Positions 6,220-12,095 of a stretch of 12,095 nucleotides of DNA are shown here, one piece after another. The stretch lies in assembly GCA_025355255.1 (NCBI GenBank), contig JANYAA010000465.1, forward strand, positions 1 to 12,095, in the 5' to 3' direction. Within the stretch, counting starts at the first letter, position 1; each line of letters begins with the position of its first letter. This DNA comes from Chloroflexota bacterium (lineage in GTDB: Bacteria; Chloroflexota; Limnocylindria; Limnocylindrales; CSP1-4). The translations under genes were made by a program, and so were the position numbers. The notes under the pieces were generated by a model. That model had not been told where the DNA came from. It did not search any database and worked only from the letters and a program-made list of their open reading frames with translations.

Positions 6220-7392
6220 ATGCCCGACGCCCAACCCGAATCCAGACCGCTCGTCATCTACGGCCCGACCAGCCACGCCTACGACTTCGGGCCTGGCCAC
6301 CCGTTCACGCCGCGCCGTTTCGCCCCTGGGATCGACCTGTTGCGCGCCCTTGGCGCAGCCGACTTCGAGGAGCCGGTGGCAGCCGATGATGCAGCGTTGG
6401 CGACGGTGCACAAGCTCGGGTTTCTGGCGGACATCGCGCGGCTCTCGGACTACCCGGAGATGGCCGACGAGCTGGCAGTCACCGATGGCGACACGCCCGC
6501 GTTCTACGGGATGCACCACGCCGGCGCAACGGTTGTGGGCGGCACGCTGCACGCGATGGAGCAGCTCCTCGCGGGCGAACGGGGGCACGCCTTCCACCCC
6601 GGCGGTGGCCTTCATCACGCGTTCCCAGCCCGGGCCAGCGGCTTCTGCGTGTTCAATGACGTTGCGGTCGCCATTCGGCGTGCCCGCGACGGGGGCCACC
6701 GGGTCCTGTACGTGGACGTGGATGTGCACCACGGCGATGGCGTTGAGGCCATCTTCTGGGACGACCCGCTTGTGCAGACCGTGTCCATCCACCAGTCCGG
6801 GCTGACGCTGTTCCCGGGCACGGGCTGGGTGGAGGATCGGGGCGGCAAGGGTGCGCAGGGGTCTGCGGTGAACATCCCGCTGGAGCCTGGCACGTCTGAC
6901 GCCTCCTGGCTGGCCGTGCTGGAGTCCGTGGTGCCAGCCGTGGCCGCCGCGTTCCGGCCCACGCTGCTGGTGACGCTCAACGGCTCGGATGCGCACGCGC
7001 ACGACCCCCTGGCGAACCTCCAGCTCACCACACTTGCGTTTGCGCGGGCCGCGCGGCTGCTGGACGACATTGCGCACCGGTACGCGGGCGGCCGATGGCT
7101 GGCCACCGGCGGCGGCGGTTATGACGTGTACTCGGCGGTGCCGCGCAACTGGGCGCTGGTCTGGCTGGCGCAGGCGCATCACGACGTGCCGGCAGAGACG
7201 CCGCTGGGATGGCGCGAGCGCTGGACCTCGGAGGCTGAGAGCCGCAGCGTGAACGCGCCGCCGGCGTTGATGCTGGACCCTGAGGGCACGGCCAAACCGG
7301 AGTCGGCCCTCGTGGCAGCTGCGAACCGTGCGACTGCGGCGAAGGCGCTTCAGCACACCCTGGCGGTTCTCTCGGAGCGCCACGGCTCATAG
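6220..7392 (+). CDS. Class I HDAC-type lysine deacetylase / AcuC-like
   Basis: This is a 390-residue Zn2+-dependent amidohydrolase of the arginase-deacetylase fold. Visible motifs are HPGGGLHHAF (126-135; general acid/base pair H132-H133), GFCVFND (141-147), YVDVDVHHGDG (164-174; Zn ligands D168 and H170), LFPGTG (197-202), NGSDAHAHDPL (254-264; third Zn ligand D257) and GGGGYD (297-302; transition-state Tyr 301). All catalytic residues are present, so it should be active. AcuC of Bacillus deacetylates acetyl-CoA synthetase, reversing AcuA; here the divergent neighbour is a Pat-like acyltransferase, so a matching role is inferred. Acetylpolyamine or acetoin-related substrates remain possible. 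Start ATG 6220 fits the family N-terminus (LVIYGPTSHAYDFGPGHP); an in-frame GTG lies 12 nt upstream, and the extension to 6142 overlaps the divergent gene's leader. No signal peptide is seen; the protein is cytosolic. Confidence 0.92.
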   Translation: MPDAQPESRPLVIYGPTSHAYDFGPGHPFTPRRFAPGIDLLRALGAADFEEPVAADDAALATVHKLGFLADIARLSDYPEMADELAVTDGDTPAFYGMHHAGATVVGGTLHAMEQLLAGERGHAFHPGGGLHHAFPARASGFCVFNDVAVAIRRARDGGHRVLYVDVDVHHGDGVEAIFWDDPLVQTVSIHQSGLTLFPGTGWVEDRGGKGAQGSAVNIPLEPGTSDASWLAVLESVVPAVAAAFRPTLLVTLNGSDAHAHDPLANLQLTTLAFARAARLLDDIAHRYAGGRWLATGGGGYDVYSAVPRNWALVWLAQAHHDVPAETPLGWRERWTSEAESRSVNAPPALMLDPEGTAKPESALVAAANRATAAKALQHTLAVLSERHGS

Positions 7393-7479
7393 GCGTCGCT
7401 GCGGCGGAACCGGGCGTCGCCGAGTCGCGTCGGCGGTCCTTGGGTTCGCGAGTGAACGTCCCCGCCTCAGGAGCGCCCG

Positions 7480-7638
7480 ATGTCGGCCAGCCTGCCCGTT
7501 CTCGCCCTCACCGTGCTTGGGGTACTGATGAGCGTCCTTGGTCTGTTTGCGGCCGGCAACATCGGGGTCGTCGCCGTGGGTCTGGTGGCGATCTTCGGGG
7601 CGGGGCTCCTCGAGGTGGCAGGCCGGTCGCGTAGTTAG
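7480..7638 (+). CDS. Small two-helix membrane protein
   Basis: This short frame of 52 codons reads MSASLPVLALTVLGVLMSVL, then GLFAAGNIGVVAVGLVAIFG, then AGLLEVAGRSRS. An AGGAG ribosome binding site (7469-7473) lies 6 nt before the ATG, which makes translation likely. The protein is two hydrophobic segments (about 4-23 and 28-44) around a short Gly-Asn turn, with a basic C-terminal tail (GRSRS), i.e. a hairpin inner-membrane peptide with both ends probably cytoplasmic. No family is recognised. It lies 87 bp after the deacetylase on the same strand and just before a tRNA gene, so co-transcription with the deacetylase is possible. It could be a type I toxin-like or small accessory membrane protein; nothing in the sequence decides this. 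Confidence 0.6.
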   Translation: MSASLPVLALTVLGVLMSVLGLFAAGNIGVVAVGLVAIFGAGLLEVAGRSRS

Positions 7639-7674
7639 CGCCGCCGCACGGCTCCCCGCATGGCGCCGTGTGGC

Positions 7675-7680
7675 TACACT
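7675..7680 (+). promoter_or_regulatory. Possible -10 element of the tRNA-Arg promoter
   Basis: TACACT lies 14 bp before the mature tRNA 5' end, a position consistent with a start site a few bases upstream of the tRNA. No convincing -35 hexamer is seen about 17 bp further upstream. Confidence 0.35.
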
Positions 7681-7694
7681 CGATTCGTGCCCGT

Positions 7695-7770
7695 GCCCCC
7701 GTAGCTCAGCGGATAGAGCAGCGGTCTTCTAAACCGACGGTCGCAGGTTCGATTCCTGCCGGGGGCGCCA
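7695..7770 (+). tRNA. tRNA-Arg (anticodon UCU)
   Basis: A complete cloverleaf can be drawn. The acceptor is GCCCCCG (7695-7701) with CGGGGGC (7760-7766), the D-stem is GCTC/GAGC (7704-7707, 7716-7719), and the anticodon stem is GCGGT/ACCGA (7721-7725, 7733-7737) around loop CTTCTAA. The T-arm is GCAGG-TTCGATT-CCTGC, followed by discriminator G7767 and an encoded CCA (7768-7770). The anticodon TCT (7728-7730) reads AGA/AGG, rare codons in GC-rich genomes. The outermost anticodon-stem pair is a G-A mismatch. The 3' end lies 5 bp from the stop of the opposing gene. Confidence 0.96.
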
Positions 7771-7775
7771 TCTGA

Positions 7776-8786
7776 TCAGAGCGCCTCGCGAAGCGCAATC
7801 GCCAGGGCGTCCATGTCGGTAACGCTGAAGCGCTGGTCGCAGTTGACAGACAGGATCCGCCGCGCCAGGTTAGCGTCCGCCGCCCCGGTCCCAGCGTGGA
7901 CAGCCGGGTCCAGTGGCCACAGGACCACCGGGGCCACGGCCCGAGCAACGAGCGCCCGCATGGCCACCTCGCGTTGCGCCGGGTCATCGAACACCAGCGT
8001 AAAGGCGAACGCCGCACCGCCCGGCTGGGGCAGCAGCAGCCGGACGCCGTCACGCAACGGCACAGCGCCCGTCAAGAGCTCGAAGTTGCGCCGCCGCGCA
8101 CCACGCCAAGCGTCAGCGGGCATGTAGGGCAGCAGCGACCGCGACACTGGCGAGATTGCGCGGGCCGATACGCCCGCGCGGCCAATCGCGCTGCGGGCCA
8201 GCGCCCGAAACGGGATTGCGTCATCGGCTTCGGCTGCCCGTTCGAGGCGCCGCTGAAGCATCGCGGCAAGGGCGAAGGCAGCGGTGGCATCGGCCTCGGC
8301 GGGCGCTGGCTCAGGCGGCAGCGGCAGCCCCAACGGCGACCACACTGCACCGCCGTCGGGGATCGGCAGCGTCTTGCGCAGCGAGGCGAAGGCATAGTGC
8401 GCACGGCTGCTCATCGCCCACTCGGAGCCCATGTCGTGCGAATGGTCCTCAACCAGCGCCACCCCAGGCGGTACAGCGGCGGCCGGGCGGGGCCGGATCC
8501 CAAGTTGGTTGGCGACCACCACGACATCGCCCGGGGCGGCCGTGACCAGCCCCAGCGCGGGCGCGGCCCACAGGACATGGTCAGGATATGACCGAAGCTC
8601 GAGCGTGGGCAGGGCTTCGGCGACCGCCGCGGGCACGTCTGGGCAGTAGTAGCTGGGCAGCCAAGCCCGGCGCCAGCCGTGCTCGATCGCGCCCCAGGCG
8701 AGGAGCTCTGCCAGCGCCCGGCTGCCCGAGGCGAAGAGCGAGGCGTCTCGCAGAATGGGCAGCTGAGCTATTGGCACAGGTCGCAT
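7776..8786 (-). CDS. DegT/DnrJ/EryC1/StrS-like PLP-dependent protein
   Basis: This encodes 336 residues of fold-type I PLP enzyme character, close to the sugar aminotransferase (DegT/AHBA synthase) family but somewhat short and divergent. LPSYYCPDVPAAV (43-55) is the N-terminal cofactor region. VEDHSHDMGS (112-121) supplies the Asp (D114) that contacts the PLP ring nitrogen. SLRKTLPIPDGG (135-146) carries the probable Schiff-base lysine K138. The C-terminal ILSVNCDQRFSVTDMDALAIAL matches the usual closing segment. Standard DegT enzymes transfer an amino group to a keto-sugar nucleotide; the non-canonical lysine context and lack of sugar-biosynthesis neighbours leave the substrate open. No Shine-Dalgarno site precedes ATG 8786. 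Instead a 10-bp perfect hairpin ends 3 nt before it, and no alternative start exists upstream before a stop at 8895-8897. It converges on tRNA-Arg. Confidence 0.75.
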   Translation of the reverse strand: MRPVPIAQLPILRDASLFASGSRALAELLAWGAIEHGWRRAWLPSYYCPDVPAAVAEALPTLELRSYPDHVLWAAPALGLVTAAPGDVVVVANQLGIRPRPAAAVPPGVALVEDHSHDMGSEWAMSSRAHYAFASLRKTLPIPDGGAVWSPLGLPLPPEPAPAEADATAAFALAAMLQRRLERAAEADDAIPFRALARSAIGRAGVSARAISPVSRSLLPYMPADAWRGARRRNFELLTGAVPLRDGVRLLLPQPGGAAFAFTLVFDDPAQREVAMRALVARAVAPVVLWPLDPAVHAGTGAADANLARRILSVNCDQRFSVTDMDALAIALREAL

Positions 8787-8789
8787 GAT

Positions 8790-8813
8790 GGACCAACGGC
8801 TGTCCGTTGGTCC
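8790..8813. promoter_or_regulatory. 10-bp perfect inverted repeat abutting the PLP-enzyme start codon
   Basis: GGACCAACGG (8790-8799) pairs perfectly with CCGTTGGTCC (8804-8813) over a CTGT loop. On the - strand it ends 3 nt before ATG 8786, exactly where a ribosome binding site would be. It is either an operator or a translation-blocking hairpin of the PLP-enzyme mRNA. Confidence 0.5.
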
Positions 8814-8842
8814 CGAAGCGGCCCCCCGCGCGTCCCGGTACG

Positions 8843-8871
8843 GTCCCGACTCCGCCGCCGGGAGTCGGGAC
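8843..8871. repeat. 11-bp perfect GC hairpin in the divergent region upstream of hoxE
   Basis: GTCCCGACTCC (8843-8853) pairs perfectly with GGAGTCGGGAC (8861-8871) across a 7-nt loop (GCCGCCG). No T-run follows on either strand. It lies about 135 bp before hoxE and about 57 bp before the opposite gene; it may insulate the two promoters, attenuate one of them, or be a binding site. Confidence 0.45.
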
Positions 8872-8920
8872 GTGCGGCCCCATCCCGCGACGCTTCATCG
8901 GCCTACTGTTCAGAGCGGGA

Positions 8921-8950
8921 CCTGTACAGGGTTCCGCCGACTGCTACAAC
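8921..8950 (+). promoter_or_regulatory. Candidate hox promoter with overlapping palindrome
   Basis: CCTGTACAGG (8921-8930) is a perfect palindrome. TGTACA inside it (8923-8928) could serve as a -35 hexamer, 16 nt ahead of TACAAC (8945-8950) as a -10; each matches the sigma-70 consensus at four of six bases. This would put transcription start near 8957 with a leader of about 50 nt before hoxE, and a regulator bound at the palindrome would block it. Inference from spacing only. Confidence 0.3.
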
Positions 8951-9006
8951 CAGACAAGCGCGCCACGCCACGCGCGCCCCATAGCCACCGTTCCGGGAGG
9001 GACCGG

Positions 9007-9498
9007 ATGCCAGTCCTGCATGGGAAGCCAGCACCGCCAAGCGATGACAAGCGCTGGAAGATCATCGAGACCCGGATGCGCCGGATGGGCGATCGCCCAT
9101 ACGCGCTGATTGAGGCCCTCCACGCCGCACAGGAGGCGTTTGGCTATCTGGATGCGGATGCCCTCAACTATGTGGGCGACACGCTTGGCGTCCCGCACTC
9201 GCGGGTGTACGGCGTAGCGACGTTCTACTCGTTCTTCACGCTCAAGCCGCAGGGCGCCCACACGTGCGTCGTCTGCACCGGTACCGCCTGCTACATCAAC
9301 GGCGCCAAGGACATCCTTGCCGGCATCGAGCGCGAGCTCGGCGTCAAGCCCAAGCAGACCACGCCCGACGGCAAGCTCTCCATCCTGACCGCGCGCTGTC
9401 TCGGCGCTTGCAGCCTGGCGCCGGCGGTCATAGTGGACGGCGAGGTCAAGGGCAAGATCGGGGCGGCCGAACTGGTCGCCCAATTGGAGGCGATGTGA
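9007..9498 (+). CDS. hoxE: NAD-reducing hydrogenase diaphorase subunit HoxE
   Basis: This encodes 163 residues, the usual size. It is a thioredoxin-fold [2Fe-2S] protein homologous to NuoE. Residues 15-70 form the helical N-terminal domain ([29 protein letters not shown]). The cluster ligands are C90 and C95 in CTGTAC and C131 and C135 in CLGAC. In the HoxEFUYH enzyme it sits with HoxF and HoxU in the diaphorase module that passes electrons between NAD(H) or ferredoxin and the hydrogenase. GGGAGG (8995-9000) lies 6 nt before ATG 9007 and fixes the start, excluding the upstream extension of the frame. The gene overlaps hoxF by four bases. On its own it could be NuoE or a formate dehydrogenase subunit; the downstream HoxU and HoxY decide for hydrogenase. 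Confidence 0.93.
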   Translation: MPVLHGKPAPPSDDKRWKIIETRMRRMGDRPYALIEALHAAQEAFGYLDADALNYVGDTLGVPHSRVYGVATFYSFFTLKPQGAHTCVVCTGTACYINGAKDILAGIERELGVKPKQTTPDGKLSILTARCLGACSLAPAVIVDGEVKGKIGAAELVAQLEAM

Positions 9499-11150
9499 GC
9501 GAGCAGCCAGCCGCGGCGCGGCCCGTCCGCCGCCGCGCCGCCGTCGCAGCCCCGACGGGCGAGACGAGGGCCTCCGCCTACGTGTGCGAGGCCGCGTCCT
9601 GCATGTCGGCCCAGGCGCACGACATCACGGTCAAGCTAGCTGAGCAGTGCGCAGCCGCGGGCCTCACAGATGTCAACGTCAAGCGCGTTGGCTGTCTGGG
9701 CCTCTGCGCGGCCGGACCTCTTGTGGAGATCCCCGAGACGGGCGAGCTCTTCGCCCAGGTGAGGCCAGACGATCTCGGCGCTTTGGTCAAGGCGCTCAAG
9801 CACGTGAAGCCGGGCGCCCAGCCCAAGCCGCAGGGACCGTTCTTCGAGAAGCAGCTCCGCGTGGCCACGGAGAACATGGGCCGCGTTGACCCTGAAAGCC
9901 TGGACGACTACATCGGCCGCGGCGGCTACGATGCGCTCCAGCATGTCCTCGCCGAGATGACTTCCACCGAGGTCCGCGAGCAGATCAGCCAGAGCGGTTT
10001 GCGCGGTCGCGGCGGAGCGGGCTACCCCACGGCGCTGAAGTGGACAACCGTCGCCAAGGCCGAAGGCAAGCAGAAGTACGTCATCTGCAACGCCGACGAG
10101 GGCGACCCTGGCGCGTTCATGGACCGCTCGGTCCTCGAGAGCGACCCGTTCCGGATCCTCGAGGGCATGGCCATCGCGGCGTTCGCCGTCCACGCGAGCG
10201 AGGGCTACATCTACTGCCGTGCGGAGTATCCGCTGGCGGTTGCCCGTCTGCGCACGGCCATCCGGCTGGCACAGCGCGCGGGCTTCCTCGGCGCCAACAT
10301 CGCCGACACCTCGTTCAGCTTTGACATCCAGATCCGCCTTGGCGCCGGTGCATTCGTGTGCGGCGAGGAGACTGCGCTGATCCAGTCCGTTGAAGGCAAG
10401 CGCGGCACCCCGCGCCCGCGCCCGCCCTATCCGGCCGTGGAGGGGCTGTTCGGCTGCCCCACGCTGATCAACAACGTGGAGACGTTTGCCAATGTCCCGG
10501 CCATCCTGCGCAAGGGCGCCGGCTGGTACGCCTCCATCGGCTTTGGCAAGAGCAAGGGGACCAAGGTCTTTGCGCTTGCCGGGCGCATCGTCAACACAGG
10601 CATCGTGGAAGTGCCCATGGGCACGACGCTGCGCGAGATCATCTTCGACATCGGCGGCGGCATCATCGACGGCCGTCCCTTCAAGGCAGTCCAGACCGGC
10701 GGCCCGTCCGGCGGCTGCATTCCGGCCGAGTTCCTCGACAGCCCGGTCAGCTACGAGACCCTGATTGAGCTTGGCTCGTTCATGGGCTCGGGCGGCATGA
10801 TCGTGATGGACGACACCTCCTGCATGGTGGACGTCGCCCGCTACTTCCAGGACTTCTGCCGCGACGAGTCGTGCGGCAAGTGCGTCCCGTGTCGGGTGGG
10901 CACCACGCAGCTCTGGATGCTGCTGGACAGGATCTGCCGGGGCCAGGCGGACATGATCGACCTTGCCAACCTTGAGCGTCTCGCCAAAGTGGTCCAGAAG
11001 ATGAGCCTCTGCGGTCTTGGCCAAGGCGCCCCCAACCCGATCTTCTCGACGTTGCGCTACTTCCGCGACGAGTACCTCGCCCACATCGTGGACAAGCGGT
11101 GCCCCGCTGGCGTCTGCGAGATCGCGCAGCCGACGGAGGTGCCGGCATGA
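9495..11150 (+). CDS. hoxF: NAD-reducing hydrogenase diaphorase subunit HoxF (FMN/NADH site)
   Basis: This encodes 551 residues and is the NAD(H)-binding, FMN-containing subunit. An N-terminal thioredoxin-like [2Fe-2S] domain (about 26-105) has ligands C31, C36, C67 and C71. The NuoF-like core follows with the FMN/NADH motif [12 protein letters not shown] (168-179) and [13 protein letters not shown] (199-211), an SLBB segment (about 360-410), and a [4Fe-4S] site CGKCVPC plus C506 (C460, C463, C466, C506). The extended N-terminal iron-sulphur domain is typical of HoxF rather than plain NuoF. The start is GTG 9495, sharing GTGA with the hoxE stop, with GGAGG at 9486-9490; the frame upstream is shadow. 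It ends at CPAGVC without the extra ferredoxin domain seen in HydB/HndC-type subunits. It is translationally coupled to hoxE and hoxU. Confidence 0.94.
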   Translation: MSEQPAAARPVRRRAAVAAPTGETRASAYVCEAASCMSAQAHDITVKLAEQCAAAGLTDVNVKRVGCLGLCAAGPLVEIPETGELFAQVRPDDLGALVKALKHVKPGAQPKPQGPFFEKQLRVATENMGRVDPESLDDYIGRGGYDALQHVLAEMTSTEVREQISQSGLRGRGGAGYPTALKWTTVAKAEGKQKYVICNADEGDPGAFMDRSVLESDPFRILEGMAIAAFAVHASEGYIYCRAEYPLAVARLRTAIRLAQRAGFLGANIADTSFSFDIQIRLGAGAFVCGEETALIQSVEGKRGTPRPRPPYPAVEGLFGCPTLINNVETFANVPAILRKGAGWYASIGFGKSKGTKVFALAGRIVNTGIVEVPMGTTLREIIFDIGGGIIDGRPFKAVQTGGPSGGCIPAEFLDSPVSYETLIELGSFMGSGGMIVMDDTSCMVDVARYFQDFCRDESCGKCVPCRVGTTQLWMLLDRICRGQADMIDLANLERLAKVVQKMSLCGLGQGAPNPIFSTLRYFRDEYLAHIVDKRCPAGVCEIAQPTEVPA

Positions 11151-11860
11151 CCGTCTACACGCTCAAGATCGATGGCCGGGACGTGGCAGGCTCCGAGGGC
11201 CAGTCCATCATGGACGTGGCCGAGGAGAACGGGATTGACATCCCAGGCCTCTGCCACTTGCCAGGCATCCACGACCGCGGCGCCTGCCGCCTCTGCGTCG
11301 TCAAGATCGGCGGCTCGCCGCGTCTGGCCGCCGCGTGCGTCACCCGGATCGCCGAGGGCATGGACGTGGTCGCCCATGACGAGGAGCTCAGCGAGTACCG
11401 CCGCGCCGCGACGGAGATGATGTTCCTCGAGCGCAACCACGTCTGTGCTGTCTGCGTGGCCAACAACCACTGCGAGCTGCAGGACATGTCGGCCGAGGTT
11501 GGGCTTACGCACTTTGAGCTGCCGCCCATCAGCCCCGCGCTTGACGTGGACCTCAGCCACAAGCTCTTCGGGCTTGACCACAACCGCTGCATCCTGTGCC
11601 TGCGCTGTGTGCGGGTCTGCGACGAGATTGAGGGCGCCCACGTCTGGGACGTGATGCACCGCGGTCTCGAGACCCGGATCCAGGCCGACATGGGCGTGCC
11701 GTGGGGCGATTCCACCACCTGCACCAGCTGCGGCAAGTGCGTCCAAGTCTGCCCCACGGGCGCGCTGTTTGAGAAGGGCCGTCCTGTTGCCTCCGGCACG
11801 CGCGACGAGCGCCCGTTCCTGCCCTGGCTGCGGGTCCACCAAGAGGAGCGTGGGCTGTGA
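11147..11860 (+). CDS. hoxU: NAD-reducing hydrogenase diaphorase subunit HoxU
   Basis: This encodes 237 residues, the size of HoxU and equivalent to the N-terminal third of NuoG. A plant-type [2Fe-2S] domain has ligands C36, C47, C50 and C64. A His-Cys3 [4Fe-4S] site follows in [16 protein letters not shown] (H98, C100, C103, C109). Two ferredoxin-type [4Fe-4S] sites are C148/C151/C154/C158 and C192/C195/C198/C202. These clusters wire HoxF to the hydrogenase dimer HoxYH. ATG 11147 overlaps the hoxF stop (ATGA), with GGAGGT at 11135-11140, 6 nt upstream. The absence of a molybdopterin domain after residue 210 separates it from NuoG and from formate dehydrogenase alpha subunits. All cluster ligands are intact. 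Confidence 0.94.
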   Translation: MTVYTLKIDGRDVAGSEGQSIMDVAEENGIDIPGLCHLPGIHDRGACRLCVVKIGGSPRLAAACVTRIAEGMDVVAHDEELSEYRRAATEMMFLERNHVCAVCVANNHCELQDMSAEVGLTHFELPPISPALDVDLSHKLFGLDHNRCILCLRCVRVCDEIEGAHVWDVMHRGLETRIQADMGVPWGDSTTCTSCGKCVQVCPTGALFEKGRPVASGTRDERPFLPWLRVHQEERGL

Positions 11861-12095
11861 GCAAGCCGCGGATCGCCACAGTCTGGCTTGACGGCTGCTC
11901 TGGCTGCCACATGAGCCTCATCGACCTCGATGAGCGCCTGCTCGACATCTTCGGCCGCGCAGATCTCGTCTACGGGCCGCTGGTGGACGTCAAGGTGTTC
12001 CCCGAGGATGTGGATGTCTGCCTCGTGGAGGGCGCGGTCTCGTCGGAGGATGACCTCGAGCGGATCATGATCGTCCGCGAGCGCACCAAGACGCT
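11857..12095 (+). CDS. hoxY: Bidirectional [NiFe]-hydrogenase small subunit HoxY (3' truncated)
   Basis: Seventy-nine codons are visible before the right edge. The start is GTG 11857, overlapping the hoxU stop (GTGA), with GAGGAG at 11843-11848. The N-terminus, VWLDGCSGCHMSLIDLDERL, carries C14 and C17, the first two ligands of the proximal [4Fe-4S] cluster, in the CxGCxxS form of group 3 hydrogenase small subunits. DLVYGPLVDVKVFPEDVDVCLVEGAVSSEDDLE follows the HoxY pattern. There is no twin-arginine signal peptide, so the enzyme is cytoplasmic and not a membrane uptake hydrogenase. HoxY pairs with the Ni-Fe large subunit HoxH, which should be encoded just downstream, outside this window. Confidence 0.92.
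   Translation, partial: MSKPRIATVWLDGCSGCHMSLIDLDERLLDIFGRADLVYGPLVDVKVFPEDVDVCLVEGAVSSEDDLERIMIVRERTKT

Noticed and set aside
6133..7383. Continuous upstream open frame extending the acyltransferase fusion to about 1324 residues
   Set aside because: It lies entirely antisense to the conserved deacetylase gene, has Arg/Gly/Val-rich low-information sequence, and a strong AAGGAGG site places the real start at GTG 6132.
7695..7770. tRNA-Arg as an integration site for a mobile element
   Set aside because: No integrase, no repeated tRNA 3' fragment and no mobile genes are visible on either side in the window.
9636..11084. Long - strand open frame of 482 codons
   Set aside because: It is antisense to hoxF, which has all family motifs; the frame is a by-product of GC-rich third positions.
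9007..11860. Complex I (nuoEFG) or NAD-dependent formate dehydrogenase module
   Set aside because: The third subunit stops after its ferredoxin clusters with no molybdopterin domain, HoxF carries the extra N-terminal [2Fe-2S] domain, and HoxY follows directly.

Overview
The window is GC-rich and gene-dense, with few and short intergenic gaps, and looks like bacterial chromosome. No mobile element, integrase, phage gene or CRISPR array is visible. The gene set (a 122-codon conserved-looking hypothetical with an FVRFCYxRRxVGWP-type core, an N-terminal-GNAT acyl-CoA synthetase fusion, an AcuC-type deacetylase and a HoxEFUY hydrogenase module) suggests a Chloroflexota-like or other high-GC lineage. 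That assignment is inference from memory of families, not a search result.

Layout, left to right: (1) the 3' part of a dipeptide epimerase of the enolase superfamily (+), cut by the left edge; (2) about 280 bp of intergenic DNA with small inverted repeats and DnaA-box-like 9-mers; (3) a small hypothetical protein (+); (4) a convergent gap of about 110 bp with nested inverted repeats; (5) a small helical hypothetical protein (-) and an upstream DNA methyltransferase (-), probably in one transcription unit; (6) a spacer of about 190 bp with a 10-bp perfect GC hairpin and two GAGTCAG-containing palindromes; (7) a large GNAT/ADP-forming acyl-CoA synthetase fusion (-), divergent across 87 bp from (8) an AcuC/class I HDAC-type deacetylase (+); (9) a 52-codon two-helix membrane protein (+); (10) tRNA-Arg(UCU) (+); (11) a DegT/AHBA-type PLP enzyme (-) that converges on the tRNA with a 5-bp gap; (12) about 220 bp of regulatory DNA with two perfect hairpins and a 10-bp palindrome; (13) hoxE-hoxF-hoxU-hoxY (+), joined by 4-nt stop/start overlaps and cut by the right edge in hoxY.

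Two functional units stand out. The hox genes encode the NAD(H)-linked diaphorase part (E, F, U) and the start of the small hydrogenase subunit (Y) of a group 3d-like bidirectional [NiFe]-hydrogenase; the large subunit hoxH should lie just beyond the right edge. The divergent acyltransferase/deacetylase pair is a plausible local writer/eraser system for reversible lysine acylation, comparable in logic to acuA/acuC of Bacillus but with the writer fused to an acyl-CoA synthetase. I see no clearly unprecedented system. The most testable unusual points are that writer/eraser pair with its retained synthetase histidine and divergent ATP-grasp loops, the orphan methyltransferase with motif I before motif IV, and the structured intergenic repeats.
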